A stretch of DNA of 64,000 bases from Butyricimonas faecalis (GCF_003991565.1 NZ_CP032819.1:3906001-3970000), one strand, 5' to 3'; counted from the stretch's first letter, positions 9,201 through 17,997 are shown. The notes: a model not told the origin generated them from the letters alone. Made by a program: numbers and translations.

Positions 9201-9610
9201 ATTTGGCATTTACTTATTCGTTAGGTGCTCATATTTATAACCAGACATTGGTGGATAAAATTGAAAATTCAAAGGTAGCTTATAATTTGGATCGTCGGGC
9301 AATAAAGGCTCGTTGGTCAAAGGATAATCCGGATGCAAAATATAAGTCCATCGAAATCATTGGAAATGATACGCCACAAAGTAGTCGGTTCGTTCAGAAA
9401 GAGAATAAGTTAACCTTCTCTTCCATCACGCTGGGATACCGTTTTGATCCGAAGAATTTTAAATTTTTGCAGACTTGTAGGGTAGCGAGTTTGTCGTTGA
9501 ATGCTACCATGAATGATATTGCTGTTCTTTCTACAATTAGGCAAGAACGGGGACTTGACTATCCGTTCGCACGGAGTTTTAATTTATCCTTATCTGTATT
9601 GTTCAATTAA
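6245..9610 (+). CDS. SusC/RagA-family TonB-dependent receptor with STN domain
   Basis: 1121 residues. A signal peptide ends near AG at 34. An STN domain (about 40-115; ITLKVDNMRLDKVLDSLA) is the part that talks to FecR. A carboxypeptidase-regulatory-like beta domain follows (about 130-205; SGVVIDASTKDPLPGASIVL). The plug domain carries the RagA/SusC signature ERIESVTILKDASATAIYGS. The remainder is the outer-membrane beta barrel, ending LSLSVLFN. It imports a ligand captured with the SusD at 9630, powered by TonB. The presence of STN means it also triggers the FecR/sigma pair of this locus. The ligand is not evident. The neighbouring genes are thioredoxin-like proteins and surface lipoproteins, not glycoside hydrolases. 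Confidence 0.95.
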   Translation: MQKKEVHLHSCRVKFTIFVLMLFLFVGSVQAGNDDDYKNTKITLKVDNMRLDKVLDSLAVMVKVQFFYNHAQINVQKEISIDVKNRTLDYVLLMILGDQPVDVEYQMNRVIVLKPRPKVDPRSLIHKVSGVVIDASTKDPLPGASIVLKERVAMGVVTDINGKFFIEVPEGISALLVSFVGYENEEIPLTGKLTDLEIKLTPKQEELEDVVVTGMAPRKVESFSGSYVSVKGSELKKLNPTNILKALQVFDPSFRIVENNKVGSDPNAMPEFRLRGDVQLNPTGANDLQMLMGDYSNRPNMPLFILDGFKTTLQRIVDLDPERIESVTILKDASATAIYGSEAANGVLVFETKKPLSGALNVSYSMNLGVTTPDLSDYNLMNAEEKLEYEKRAGLFNPLSASDMNYYNYYKQEILRGVNTYWLSKPLQTPITHRHTLSMEGGDEALRYSLSVNYSSEPGVMKESDRTSMGLSLNLQYRRKKWNINNQLSLSNVKGNNSPYGSFSEYTKLNPYYRVKDENGHYTKLIEYKSMGAGTQREEITNPLYNIQFPYKDMTENFSVTDNFAIECAIQENLRVNVAASFTKGTARSEVFKSMNHTDFAGEKDLTKRGSYNKNTGETFTWSLNASVNYNLTFGKHLISLFGRWNVDENQGNSVNLSAKGFPNDNMTDFLFGFEMDNRVAGMESTSRSVGVIGQVSYMYDTRYSMDFSIRGDLSSQFGSNTGMAPFWSIGARWNMHKEKWLENTFISNLVLRGSYGVTGSQSYEPYQATEMYSFRELMFPYPATDVLGAQLKGIGNPDLGWSKTKNRSVALELGFFQNRLNFGASYYNNLTENLLLDYTLAPSVGFRTMTTNVGAVKNEGIDLQLNGLIINDWERNIQWTLGINGAHNRNVVEKISNVLKALNETNLASKDEPLPIYEEGKSMNQLFTVRSLGIDPATGKEVYLKRNGEKTFVWDAVDKVPMGDSQPKWNGSISSSFLYKNWSMNLAFTYSLGAHIYNQTLVDKIENSKVAYNLDRRAIKARWSKDNPDAKYKSIEIIGNDTPQSSRFVQKENKLTFSSITLGYRFDPKNFKFLQTCRVASLSLNATMNDIAVLSTIRQERGLDYPFARSFNLSLSVLFN

Positions 9611-9629
9611 AACAAAGGGAGGAGTAACG

Positions 9630-11033
9630 ATGAAAAAAATAATATTAGCGTGTAGTTGGATCATTTTAATGATGATGTCTGCTTGTTCGGATTGGGTGGA
9701 CGTAAGCCCGAATACGGATGTAAAATCGGAAGATTTGTTTACCTCTGAATCCGGTTTCAAGAGCGCGTTGATCGGAATTTACGGTCGTATGACAGATCAA
9801 TCGTTATATGGCGGGCACATGACGTTCAACTTTATGGAGAAACTCGTGCAACGTTATGATAACAATAATGATTCGGATGATGTGCGGGCAAAAATATATG
9901 ACTATAAAAACCAGAGCGATCCGAAAAACACGTTGGCTTCTATTTGGAGTGCCATGTATCAGGATATAGCTAATATCAATAGTTTGTTGACATACTTGGA
10001 AACAAACGGGCATTATATTACGACGGAGGGATACTGGGAGATGATCAAGGGAGAGGCTTTGGGATTACGGGCATTTCACTATTTTGATTTGTTGAGAATG
10101 TGGGGACCGATATATGCTCAGGATTCGACGGCTAAGGCCGTTCCTTTCCGGGATAAATTTAACTCGGATAAAGTTGCTCCCATGGCAGCAAATGAATTGG
10201 CACATAAAATTTTAGACGACTTGATAGAGGCTGAAAAATTGTTGAAAAATGACAAAGTGAATTGGGCGTATAAATTTGATGAACCTTTCGTGGGAGAACG
10301 GGGATATAGGATGAACAAGTATGCGGTAAAGGCTTTGATGGCCAGAGTGTATTTGTGGATGGGTAATAAGACAATGGCCGCGGCTTATGCCCGTAGCGTG
10401 ATCAATGAATGTGGATTGAGTCTCGTGCGAGATAACCAGACCGACGTTTCAATGCATGACGAAACGCTTTTCGGATTGTCCATGTATAATATGAGCGAGA
10501 AATTGAATAGTTACTGGAAAACCGCTCTCCCTTTCAATAATCAATTGTGGATTTCAGATAACAACCGAACGACGGTTTTTGAATCCATGACTTGCGGTAT
10601 TAATGATATCCGGTATAAGAATGGATTTGGTTTTATCCATGGGGATAATCAGAATATGTGTCGGAAGTACTTGGGTGAGAATACATTTTATGATGAAAAT
10701 ATTCCCTTGATTCGTTTGTCGGAAATGTATTATATTCTTGCAGAATCAGTTTCTTTGGAAGAAAGTGTGGAGTATATAAACAAAGTACGCAACACGAGAG
10801 GTATTTCTCGGACATATGATATTATTTATAGTAGTAGTTATACGGATGTTGAACGTCGGGAGGCATTGTTGAAAGAGTATCAAAAGGAATTTTTTGCTGA
10901 AGGACAATTCTTTTATTTCTTGAAACGTCATAATTACGAGACATTCTATCGTTGTCCCGTGGCTAAAATGGTGTATTATGTATTCCCGATTCCGGACGAT
11001 GAAGTTGAATTCGGGTCTATGACAGGCGAGTGA
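9630..11033 (+). CDS. SusD/RagB-family ligand-binding lipoprotein
   Basis: 467 residues. A lipoprotein signal peptide ends in SAC (Cys about 19), placing it on the cell surface over the SusC barrel. The N-terminal TPR-rich part includes LWSAMYQDIANINSLL-like helices and GEALGLRAFHYFDLLRMWG, the classic SusD motif. The C-terminus has LIRLSEMYYILAE and EYQKEFFAEGQFFYFLKR. The start is set at the ATG at 9630 because it gives the signal peptide and follows a GGGAGGAG ribosome-binding site. The in-frame extension upstream overlaps the end of susC and is not real. The gap to susC is 19 bases, so the two are translated from one message. Confidence 0.94.
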   Translation: MKKIILACSWIILMMMSACSDWVDVSPNTDVKSEDLFTSESGFKSALIGIYGRMTDQSLYGGHMTFNFMEKLVQRYDNNNDSDDVRAKIYDYKNQSDPKNTLASIWSAMYQDIANINSLLTYLETNGHYITTEGYWEMIKGEALGLRAFHYFDLLRMWGPIYAQDSTAKAVPFRDKFNSDKVAPMAANELAHKILDDLIEAEKLLKNDKVNWAYKFDEPFVGERGYRMNKYAVKALMARVYLWMGNKTMAAAYARSVINECGLSLVRDNQTDVSMHDETLFGLSMYNMSEKLNSYWKTALPFNNQLWISDNNRTTVFESMTCGINDIRYKNGFGFIHGDNQNMCRKYLGENTFYDENIPLIRLSEMYYILAESVSLEESVEYINKVRNTRGISRTYDIIYSSSYTDVERREALLKEYQKEFFAEGQFFYFLKRHNYETFYRCPVAKMVYYVFPIPDDEVEFGSMTGE

Positions 11034-11061
11034 TTGTTGTATCATTAAATTAGACGGCATT

Positions 11062-12030
11062 ATGAATAAATATATTTATATCGGATTCTTATTTCTTCTG
11101 TTAGGTTGCCAGAAAGAGGGAATTGTGAGTTTTGATCAAAAAAAGGATTGCATCCAATTCAATTATGATCCACAGGAAAACCAAATGGTGCTGGAGTATG
11201 ATTTTGCGTTTCAGAGTGTTGTTGGTAAAGATGAGTGGGGTTATCCAACCATTTATTTGGGCGATTCGATTTCCAGGGATACTATTTCTGTATTTTTATC
11301 ATTGATGGGGCATGCAAGTGATGTGGATCGGGAATTTAAATTGAAAACAGTTCCTTTGGAGTTGCTGGAAGAGCTTCCTTTGGCAACGGTTGAGTTTTTA
11401 CCGAAGTATACTTTCCGGGCGAATCGTTTGCTTGATACCGTTCAGGTTGTGCTGATACGACCGGAACGAAGAGGTAAATACGCGGTAGGTATCACGTTTG
11501 ATTTTGAGGATGCAAGTTCTCTGTTCGATTCGGGAGCGGAGGAACAGAGCGTGTATCAGGTGATGGTATCTGATCGTTATGAAAAACCAGCTGATTGGGC
11601 TGAGGGAGAGAATGCATTGGGAGAGTTTTCGGAAGAAAAGTATGCTTTCTTCGTCACGATTCTTGGCGTGAAGTTTAGCCCTTATTTGGATTGGGGAACT
11701 TATAATCAAGTGCTGCGGGATAAGTTGGCAGAATTTAATGAAAAACACCCGGATGCACCCAAAGATTTTAGTTTTCCCGTGTGGACGAAGCCCAATTGGT
11801 GGGATTGGTACATGGGAGCCGGGACTTATTTAGGAGAATTTTCCGAAGCAAAGAAAGAGTTTGTGATCAGCGTTGTTGGAGAAGAAAACTATACAAGTTA
11901 TACAGATTGGGCTAGTTTTATGCCAAAATTGAGAGAGGCTTATGATGCTTATAATGAAAAGCACCCGGATGAACCGTTACCATTTGCTCCTTTCCCGCCG
12001 GATCCTGAAGTGTCGGATAATGACAAATAG
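11062..12030 (+). CDS. DUF4843-family surface lipoprotein with a tandem C-terminal repeat
   Basis: 322 residues. Lipobox LLGC gives a lipidated Cys at about 16. The body has the DUF4843 pattern: QFNYDPQENQMVLEYDFAF, then VPLELLEELPLATVEF and an RPERRGKYAVGITFD strand. Such proteins are common third or fourth genes of SusCD loci and are thought to sit at the cell surface with SusD. The odd feature is a duplicated unit of about 48 residues. Copy one at 186-233 begins LGEFSEEK and ends NEKHPDAP. Copy two at 257-305 begins LGEFSEAK and ends NEKHPDEP. It follows susD by 28 bases and precedes the PKD-like gene by 18. The family call is by resemblance. Confidence 0.75.
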   Translation: MNKYIYIGFLFLLLGCQKEGIVSFDQKKDCIQFNYDPQENQMVLEYDFAFQSVVGKDEWGYPTIYLGDSISRDTISVFLSLMGHASDVDREFKLKTVPLELLEELPLATVEFLPKYTFRANRLLDTVQVVLIRPERRGKYAVGITFDFEDASSLFDSGAEEQSVYQVMVSDRYEKPADWAEGENALGEFSEEKYAFFVTILGVKFSPYLDWGTYNQVLRDKLAEFNEKHPDAPKDFSFPVWTKPNWWDWYMGAGTYLGEFSEAKKEFVISVVGEENYTSYTDWASFMPKLREAYDAYNEKHPDEPLPFAPFPPDPEVSDNDK

Positions 12031-12048
12031 TATCGTTAACGAATAAAA

Positions 12049-13641
12049 ATGAGAACCATGAGAAATAGAATTTATATATTGGGGGTAGTTGCTTTTATGT
12101 TGGGAGGATGTTATGAGGATAAAGGTAACTATGACTATAAAAAAGTAAACGATCTGGAATCCATTACTTTTCTTCCGGAACCGACCGAGAGAACAGAAAC
12201 TTCTTGCAATTACAGGTATCGCCAGCCTTCGTTGGATACATTGAGGGTGACTTACACGCCTGTAGTGACTCAATCGGATGTAACGGGAGAGGATAATTTG
12301 GAATTCCAATGGATTACCTCGAAGACGGTAAATAAAAAAACGGTTTTGGATACATTGCGGTCTAAAGAGTTAACTTTAAAATTTGCTCCCAAGAAAAAGA
12401 CGTCATACGCACCATTATTCAAAGTAATAGATCATTCCACGGGAGTGGAGTATTATACCAAGTTCAATATGAACACGGTGGTTCCCTTTGTAAACAGTTG
12501 GTTTGTACTGCATGGGGCGCAAGGAGATCGCAAATTAGGCGTTGTCGAGGGAATTAATGCAGAAACTGATGAGTTAAGTGTCGTTTATGATGCTTATCAG
12601 GATATTTGGGGAATTCGTCGCTTTCAAGATGCAACGAAATTACTTTATCTTTCTTCGGATGGAAGTGATTACGCAAATCTGATTGTTGAACACATGTTTG
12701 CAATACAACCGGATAGTTGTGCTTATATGCACCCTTTTGACTTAGTTGTTAATAAACGATTCGAGTTGATGATGCCTAACGTTTCACCTCGTCCTCGTTT
12801 GGCGTATGCTTCGGGTGACGGGTATTCTGCCGGCTTCTTGGTGGATGCAAACGGACATTTGTATTGGACGAAAGGAATGGGTTGGATGTTCACGGTAAAG
12901 ACGGATGACAACACGAAAAATTATCAAGTGAAGAACGTGTTCCTCTCCCGAAGTGGTTATGCTACAATCTGGGATAGAGAACATAGACAGTTTATGTATT
13001 ATAACATGAATGGGAATAGAATGATCTGGAGTAATTCGGAAATCCATCCGGAAGATGAAAGTTCTGTAGTATTAACATTGTTTGATAAAGGTATTTTTGC
13101 AGAGGACGAATGGAAGAATCAGGAGATTGTTTATATGGGACAAGGAAATAGCGACATATCCGAGGAAGGGACGATAATTATTGGTGTGGACGGTCAGCAA
13201 AATTACACGGTATATCAACTTGGCTTTAATGGACAAGGAACTTCTTTTATCGAAGTAAGCAAGACTCCTGCCGTTAATATGAATTTGGATGCGACTTCTC
13301 AATTTGCCACTTCGATTGCCTTTAAAGATCAAATTTTTTATACCCGGAATAGTGCCGTTTACTTGTATAACGTGGCGAGTGGTGAGGAAATCTATTTATA
13401 TGATGCCGGGGGCCCCATTACGAAATTGCAATTTAGAATTGCGGCTTGGTATGACACGGAGTATGGGACCATTGATGCGAATAGGAGATTGGCTGTTGTG
13501 GTGAATAATCCGGATGGAACGGGAGAATTGCATGAGTTGTTTCTGACTTCCGGGGGTGATGTTGATAAAACATTCATTCATACGGGTTTCGGGGAGATCC
13601 AAGATATTGTTTTTACAAACCCGGGAATAGTTAGACGTTAA
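12049..13641 (+). CDS. PKD-like surface lipoprotein
   Basis: 530 residues. A lipoprotein signal peptide ends GGC (Cys 21), followed by the characteristic YEDKGNYDY stretch of the Bacteroidetes PKD-like lipoproteins found in SusCD loci. Residues about 30-150 would be Ig/PKD-like beta domains (LRVTYTPVV, then LEFQWITSK). The rest has repeated short strands with NGHLYWTK, GTIIIGVDGQQNYTVYQL and similar units, suggesting a beta-propeller. Its role in the locus is probably ligand capture at the surface (inference from context). The start could be the ATG at 12049 or that at 12058; both keep the signal peptide. It is part of the FecR-SusCD-TlpA operon. Confidence 0.78.
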   Translation: MRTMRNRIYILGVVAFMLGGCYEDKGNYDYKKVNDLESITFLPEPTERTETSCNYRYRQPSLDTLRVTYTPVVTQSDVTGEDNLEFQWITSKTVNKKTVLDTLRSKELTLKFAPKKKTSYAPLFKVIDHSTGVEYYTKFNMNTVVPFVNSWFVLHGAQGDRKLGVVEGINAETDELSVVYDAYQDIWGIRRFQDATKLLYLSSDGSDYANLIVEHMFAIQPDSCAYMHPFDLVVNKRFELMMPNVSPRPRLAYASGDGYSAGFLVDANGHLYWTKGMGWMFTVKTDDNTKNYQVKNVFLSRSGYATIWDREHRQFMYYNMNGNRMIWSNSEIHPEDESSVVLTLFDKGIFAEDEWKNQEIVYMGQGNSDISEEGTIIIGVDGQQNYTVYQLGFNGQGTSFIEVSKTPAVNMNLDATSQFATSIAFKDQIFYTRNSAVYLYNVASGEEIYLYDAGGPITKLQFRIAAWYDTEYGTIDANRRLAVVVNNPDGTGELHELFLTSGGDVDKTFIHTGFGEIQDIVFTNPGIVRR

Positions 13642-13655
13642 GTGAAATTCAAAAT

Positions 13656-14753
13656 ATGAGCAATTTGAAAATAGTAATGTTTGTTTTTTCCCTTTTCCTC
13701 GTGAGCATGGCTTTCGGGGAGGGGAAAAAATTCAAGATCAATGGTTGGGCTCCTGAATTAAGTGAAGGAGAGATGTTGGTTATCGTGAATCGGTTGGATG
13801 GAGTGGATACGTTGGCTCAAGCTCCGCTTGTGAATGGGAAATTCGTGTTGGAAGGCGAGTTAGAGAAGCCTTGTGTCGCGTTAATTAAAGTGGCACAGTA
13901 TAACGGGGGATTTATCTTTCTTTTGGATACGGATGCTCCTTACGAGATGCGGTTGTGGCAGGATAAAAAAGAAGAGATAAAAGGGGGAAAATTGCAAGAA
14001 GAATTGAATGCCTATAAAGAGATTGTCGAGAAAGCCAACAAAGGGATGAATAAATTGAAGGGGGAAATTAAAAAAGCTTCTAGCGAGAAACATTATAAGA
14101 CGGCCGGAGAGTTACAGAAAAAATTAGCTAGAATGCGAGAGGATGCTCAAAAAGAATTGGATGCACTGGTAGAGAAAAATAAGGATAATCTTTTTGCTGC
14201 TTATATCCAGACGATAGGAATGGAACAAATGAATTTGGATGCCTTAAAAGCTTGCTATCAACGACTTTCAGAGAAAGCTCGTCAACTGGAACCGGGGAAA
14301 CAAGTGGCTGCCCGAATTCAAGCATTGGAGGGGGTGGAGGTGAATGCCATGGCTCCGAATTTCACGTTGTGGACACCTGATGGTAAAGAAGTCGCGATGT
14401 ATGATGTAAAAGGGAAAATCAAAATTATCGATTTTTGGGCATCTTGGTGCGGACCGTGTCGGCTGGAGAATCCGAATATGGTTAAATTATATCAAGATTT
14501 TAAAGATAAAGGACTTACCGTGATGAGCGTGTCTCTTGACGAGAAAAAGGACAAGTGGACGGAAGCTATACAAAAAGACGGGTTGAAATGGTTACATCTT
14601 TCTGATTTGAAAGGTTGGAAAGGTGAAATCGTTAAATTGTATAATATTGACGGAGTTCCGACAATATTCGTGTTGGACGAGAATAACCGGATTATAGCGA
14701 AGAATTTAAGAGGAGAGAAATTGAGAGCCTTTGTAGAGGAAAGATTGAAGTGA
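13656..14753 (+). CDS. TlpA-family thiol-disulfide reductase with DUF4369-like N-terminus
   Basis: 365 residues with a signal peptide (about 1-22). Residues 25-115 are a beta domain (KFKINGWAPELSEGEML, then GKFVLEGELEKPCVALIKV). Residues 115-215 are a strongly charged helical linker rich in Lys and Glu, probably a coiled coil. The thioredoxin-fold domain from about 230 has the active site W-C-G-P-C at 264-268 and the cis-proline segment GVPTIFVLDENN. It is periplasmic, probably reducing or isomerising disulfides in the material handled by this locus. It is the last gene of the operon: a terminator follows at 14779-14807. It is a paralogue of 4037-5176 in the same operon. Confidence 0.88.
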   Translation: MSNLKIVMFVFSLFLVSMAFGEGKKFKINGWAPELSEGEMLVIVNRLDGVDTLAQAPLVNGKFVLEGELEKPCVALIKVAQYNGGFIFLLDTDAPYEMRLWQDKKEEIKGGKLQEELNAYKEIVEKANKGMNKLKGEIKKASSEKHYKTAGELQKKLARMREDAQKELDALVEKNKDNLFAAYIQTIGMEQMNLDALKACYQRLSEKARQLEPGKQVAARIQALEGVEVNAMAPNFTLWTPDGKEVAMYDVKGKIKIIDFWASWCGPCRLENPNMVKLYQDFKDKGLTVMSVSLDEKKDKWTEAIQKDGLKWLHLSDLKGWKGEIVKLYNIDGVPTIFVLDENNRIIAKNLRGEKLRAFVEERLK

Positions 14754-14778
14754 CGAGGGTGTCATGATTTGTGTAAAG

Positions 14779-14807
14779 AGAGGGGGTTTTATCTCCCTCT
14801 TTTTTTA
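14779..14807 (+). terminator. Terminator of the first SusCD operon, overlapping the next promoter box
   Basis: AGAGGG (14779-14784) pairs with CCCTCT (14795-14800), followed by T6. TATCTTTG at 14806-14813, immediately after, is an exact TAnnTTTG -7 box and is placed to start transcription of the fucosidase gene at 14848. No -33 TTTG is present at the expected distance. Confidence 0.7.
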
Positions 14808-14847
14808 TCTTTGCAGAGTTGTGTAATATGTTAAAAGTAAATAGAGT

Positions 14848-16250
14848 ATGCGAAGATTATTTTTGGGTGCGATACTGATATTGTGGTGTACCTTATTGAA
14901 AGCTCAATACGAGGGTATGGAATATTATCAAGAGCAAGACCCGGCGGTAAAAGCAAAATTGGAACAATGGCAGGATTTGAAATTCGGTTTTTTCGTGCAC
15001 TGGGGACCGTATAGCCAAAAAGGGTATTGTGAATCGTGGACTATTTGTACGGAAGATGTAGATTGGATCCAGCGGGACACGACGATTTCTTATGATGAAT
15101 ATTACCGGAATTACGTGAATCTGAAGAAGACATTTAATCCGGTGAAGTTTAATCCGGGGTATTGGGCTGATCTGGCAAAAGAGGCAGGAATGAAGTATTT
15201 CGTGTTTACCACGAAACATCACGATGGTTTTTGTATGTGGGATACGAAAGAAACGGATTATAAGATTACTTCCTCTGAATGTCCGTATCATACGGCACCT
15301 CATCCGGATATACTGAAAGAATTGTTTGGTGCGTTCCAAAAGCGGGATTTTATGATCGGTGCCTATTTCTCGAAACCGGATTGGAATAACCCTTATTATT
15401 GGTCGGATCGTTGGCAACACGGAGATCGCAACGTGAATTACAAGATCAAGAATCACCCGTGGATGTGGGAGAAATTCTGCGATTTCACGTATAATCAGAT
15501 AAAAGAGTTGATGACCGGGTATGGGAAGGTGGATATTATTTGGTTAGACGGGGATGGGTGGCACCGGAAAATCGGAATCAAGATATCAAGATGGATCGAA
15601 TCGTGGAGATGGCACGAGAACATCAACCCGGATTGATCGTTGTTGACCGTTGGGTCGGCGGGAAATACGAGAATTACCGTACTCCGGAGCAGAAGATTCC
15701 TGAAAAACCGTGGAATTACCCGTGGGAAACTTGTATGACGATGGCAAATCAGTGGTCTTATTTGCCGGGTGATAAATACAAGTCTACCCGAGAACTTGTA
15801 CATTATCTTGTGGATATCGTGAGTAAAGGGGGAAACTTTTTACTGAACGTGGGAGTGGATGGTAATGGAGAGATTCCGCCGGAAGGGATTAAGATCATGA
15901 AAGAGATGGGTGCTTGGATAAAGATTAACGGGGAGGCAATCTACGAAACCCGCCCAATCGCCCCTTATAAAGAAGCGAAGATTTGTTACACGAAACATAA
16001 AAATAACGGGAAAGTATATGCTATTTATCTAAATGATGAGGATGAACCGAATCCGCCTTCACAGATTATGTTCAGCGGTATTAAGCCGGCCAAAGGAGCC
16101 CGGATCTCGTTATTGGGACATAAAGGAAATTTATCCTATAAACGGGTGGACAACGGCGTGTTGGTGACACTACCACCGTCTTTCGTGAAGAACCCGGCTT
16201 GTGAACATGCCTGGACGTTATGTATTTCTGAAATTAATGAAAAAGAGTAG
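14848..16250 (+). pseudogene. GH29 alpha-L-fucosidase, interrupted by a one-base frameshift
   Basis: Two overlapping frames together make one GH29 enzyme of about 467 residues. The first (14848-15636) carries the signal peptide, the KFGFFVHWGPYS motif, TTKHHDGFCMW and the end of the catalytic strand, DIIWLDG. The catalytic nucleophile should be the Asp at residue 234 (14848 frame). The second frame resumes directly with GWVAPENRNQDI and runs through VDRWVGGKYENY and GGNFLLNVGVDGNGEIP to 16250. The junction is the G run at 15550-15553, which has four G where five would restore the expected WLDGGWV. So the break falls right after the nucleophile. The cause could be a sequencing or assembly error at a homopolymer, or a true mutation. 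If the frame is intact in the organism, this is a secreted fucosidase acting on host or diet glycans. Confidence 0.85.
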
Positions 16251-16267
16251 CTTCAAGCTACTCTTTT
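16241..16267 (+). terminator. Terminator overlapping the fucosidase stop codon
   Basis: AAAAGAGTAGC (16241-16251) and GCTACTCTTTT (16257-16267) form an 11-bp stem with a TTCAA loop; the stop codon TAG is inside the left arm. A short T run is at the 3' side. Confidence 0.65.
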
Positions 16268-16272
16268 AATAA

Positions 16273-16360
16273 CTACCTCCCCTAACCCCTCCTGCACAGG
16301 AGGGGAAACCGCTTGGAAATCAACCCTCTCCCTGTGTAAGGGGGAGTTGGAGGGGGTAGC
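16273..16360. repeat. Intergenic palindromic repeat, two-lobed, between convergent genes
   Basis: The ends are imperfect inverted repeats: 20 bases from 16273 match the complement of the last 20 at 15 of 20 positions, and all five mismatches keep G-U pairing on one strand. Inside are two lobes: CCCCTCCTG-ca-CAGGAGGGG (16286-16305), a perfect 9-bp stem, and CTCCC-tgtgtaag-GGGAG further right. A similar two-lobed element lies at 22165-22290, also between convergent genes. This looks like a dispersed REP- or MITE-like family. Confidence 0.55.
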
Positions 16361-16399
16361 TTGTTGATAGGGATAAGGCTTGTTAGACACTCCCCTTCA

Positions 16400-17997
16400 T
16401 TAAAACCCATTCAACTGCATGGTTGCGGTGGGAATTAATAGTACGAAACCGATAATAACAAGTAGGAGAATGAATTTCCAAAAGAACTTCACCCAAACGT
16501 CGTAAGGGATACGAGCGATTCCCAAAGCTCCGATCAGCACTCCGGAAGTAGGAGTGATCATATTCGTGAACCCGTCTCCAAACTGGAACGCCATCACGGT
16601 AGCTTGTCTGGATAGTCCGATTACGTCGGAAAAGGGGGCCATGATGGGCATGGTAAGAGCTGCTTTGGCAGAACCTGACGGGATGATAATATTGATCATT
16701 GTTTGGATCAAGTACATGATACCTAGCGAGAGAACACGTCCGGCCTCGCTCATTAGGCCCGCCAGCGAGTGGAGAATAGGATCTATGATATGGCCTTCTT
16801 GTAAAATAATGATAATTCCACCGGCTAAACCAACTACTAGTGCGGCAGAAAGAATATCCTTTACTCCGGCGATAAAGAGCTTGACAATGTTATCCGCGTT
16901 TTCTTTTGCTGCAAAACCGGAAAGTATTCCCATGGCAAGGAATAGCCCGGATATTTCAGGCAAATACCACCCGTAACCCATCACGCCCACGATTAGAAAA
17001 AGAATCGTGAAGCCAAGGATCGTCAGGATAAAAAAGTGGAAAGATTTCCGTAAAGAAAAATATCCGATCAAGGCGAATAGTACGGTTAATGCCGGGACTA
17101 CAAACGTGGTTAGACTGGAATGTTCCCCGATGGATAGTGTCGTGCGGGGAAAATAACAGGAGAAAAGTATTAGTCCGGTGAGGATAAAAAAGTAGACAAC
17201 CCAAGATGAGGTGTAACTTTTGTATTCAATTTCCTGTGTGTCGGCCACTTTCTCTTGTCTCCAATGACTATCTAGGTTGTACACGAGTGAAGCCTTGGGA
17301 TTTTTCTTGACTTTTGCGGCGTAGCGTAACACCCAGGCTATCATGATCACGTTGAGTATGGCCCAACAGAATATCCGGTACTCGAAACCGGAAAATAACG
17401 GAAGGTCCGACAACCCTTGTGCGATACCGATCGTGAAGGGATTCAAAATTGCTCCCGCGAACCCGACATGGGCAGCGACATAGACCATACATACTCCCGT
17501 GAGAGAATCGTAACCCATGGATATGGCCAGGGGAACGATAATGATGACAAAAGCCAGCGTTTCCTCGCTCATGCCGAAGATCGCCCCGAAACAACTAAAC
17601 AGAAGCATAACCATCGAAATAATGATGTTATTGACACCTAGTTTACGGATGATTTTAATATGCTCCAGTTTTTGTGTGGACCGTAAGAAAGAAAAAATCC
17701 CCACGTCAATGGCTTTACTATTATTCATAATCCAGAAAGCTCCCCGATAATCAGTATGAAAGCGATAATGCCGGATTGTTTCTCGAATCCGTTGAAAAGA
17801 GCCGAGAATACCTGCCACGTCTGAGGGCTCTTGGCAACCTCATGGAATGAATCGTTCACGATCACGGTTCGTTCTACGCCATTGACATCGATAGATTCTC
17901 GCGCGTATTCCCCGCCCGGGATAATCCAGGTTAGGATGGCACAGATAATAATGATCGAGAATACAATGGTATAAGTATGCGGAACTTTCTTTAGCAT
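16400..17997 (-). pseudogene. YfcC-family (DcuC/AbgT-like) membrane transporter, interrupted by a one-base frameshift
   Basis: The gene reads from 17997 down. The first frame (17997-17725) starts MLKKVPHTYTIVFSIII, has IPGGEYAR, and ends at IIAFILIIG. The second frame continues with GAFWIMNNSKAIDVGIFSFL and runs to 16400 with about ten more membrane segments and motifs such as FGMSEETLAF and SGSAKAALTMPIMAPFSD. Joined, they give about 532 residues, close to the 500-odd of YfcC proteins, which are inner-membrane carriers of uncertain substrate (arginine/ornithine or dicarboxylate-like). The junction is a run of four C on the plus strand (17742-17745); a fifth would restore IIGGAFW. It is the same kind of lesion as in the neighbouring fucosidase, 2.2 kb away. 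The two genes are convergent, separated by the repeat at 16273-16360. Confidence 0.82.

Noticed and set aside
9513..9629. N-terminal extension of the SusD frame overlapping the end of susC
   Set aside because: It destroys the lipoprotein signal peptide; the ATG at 9630 follows a GGGAGGAG ribosome-binding site.
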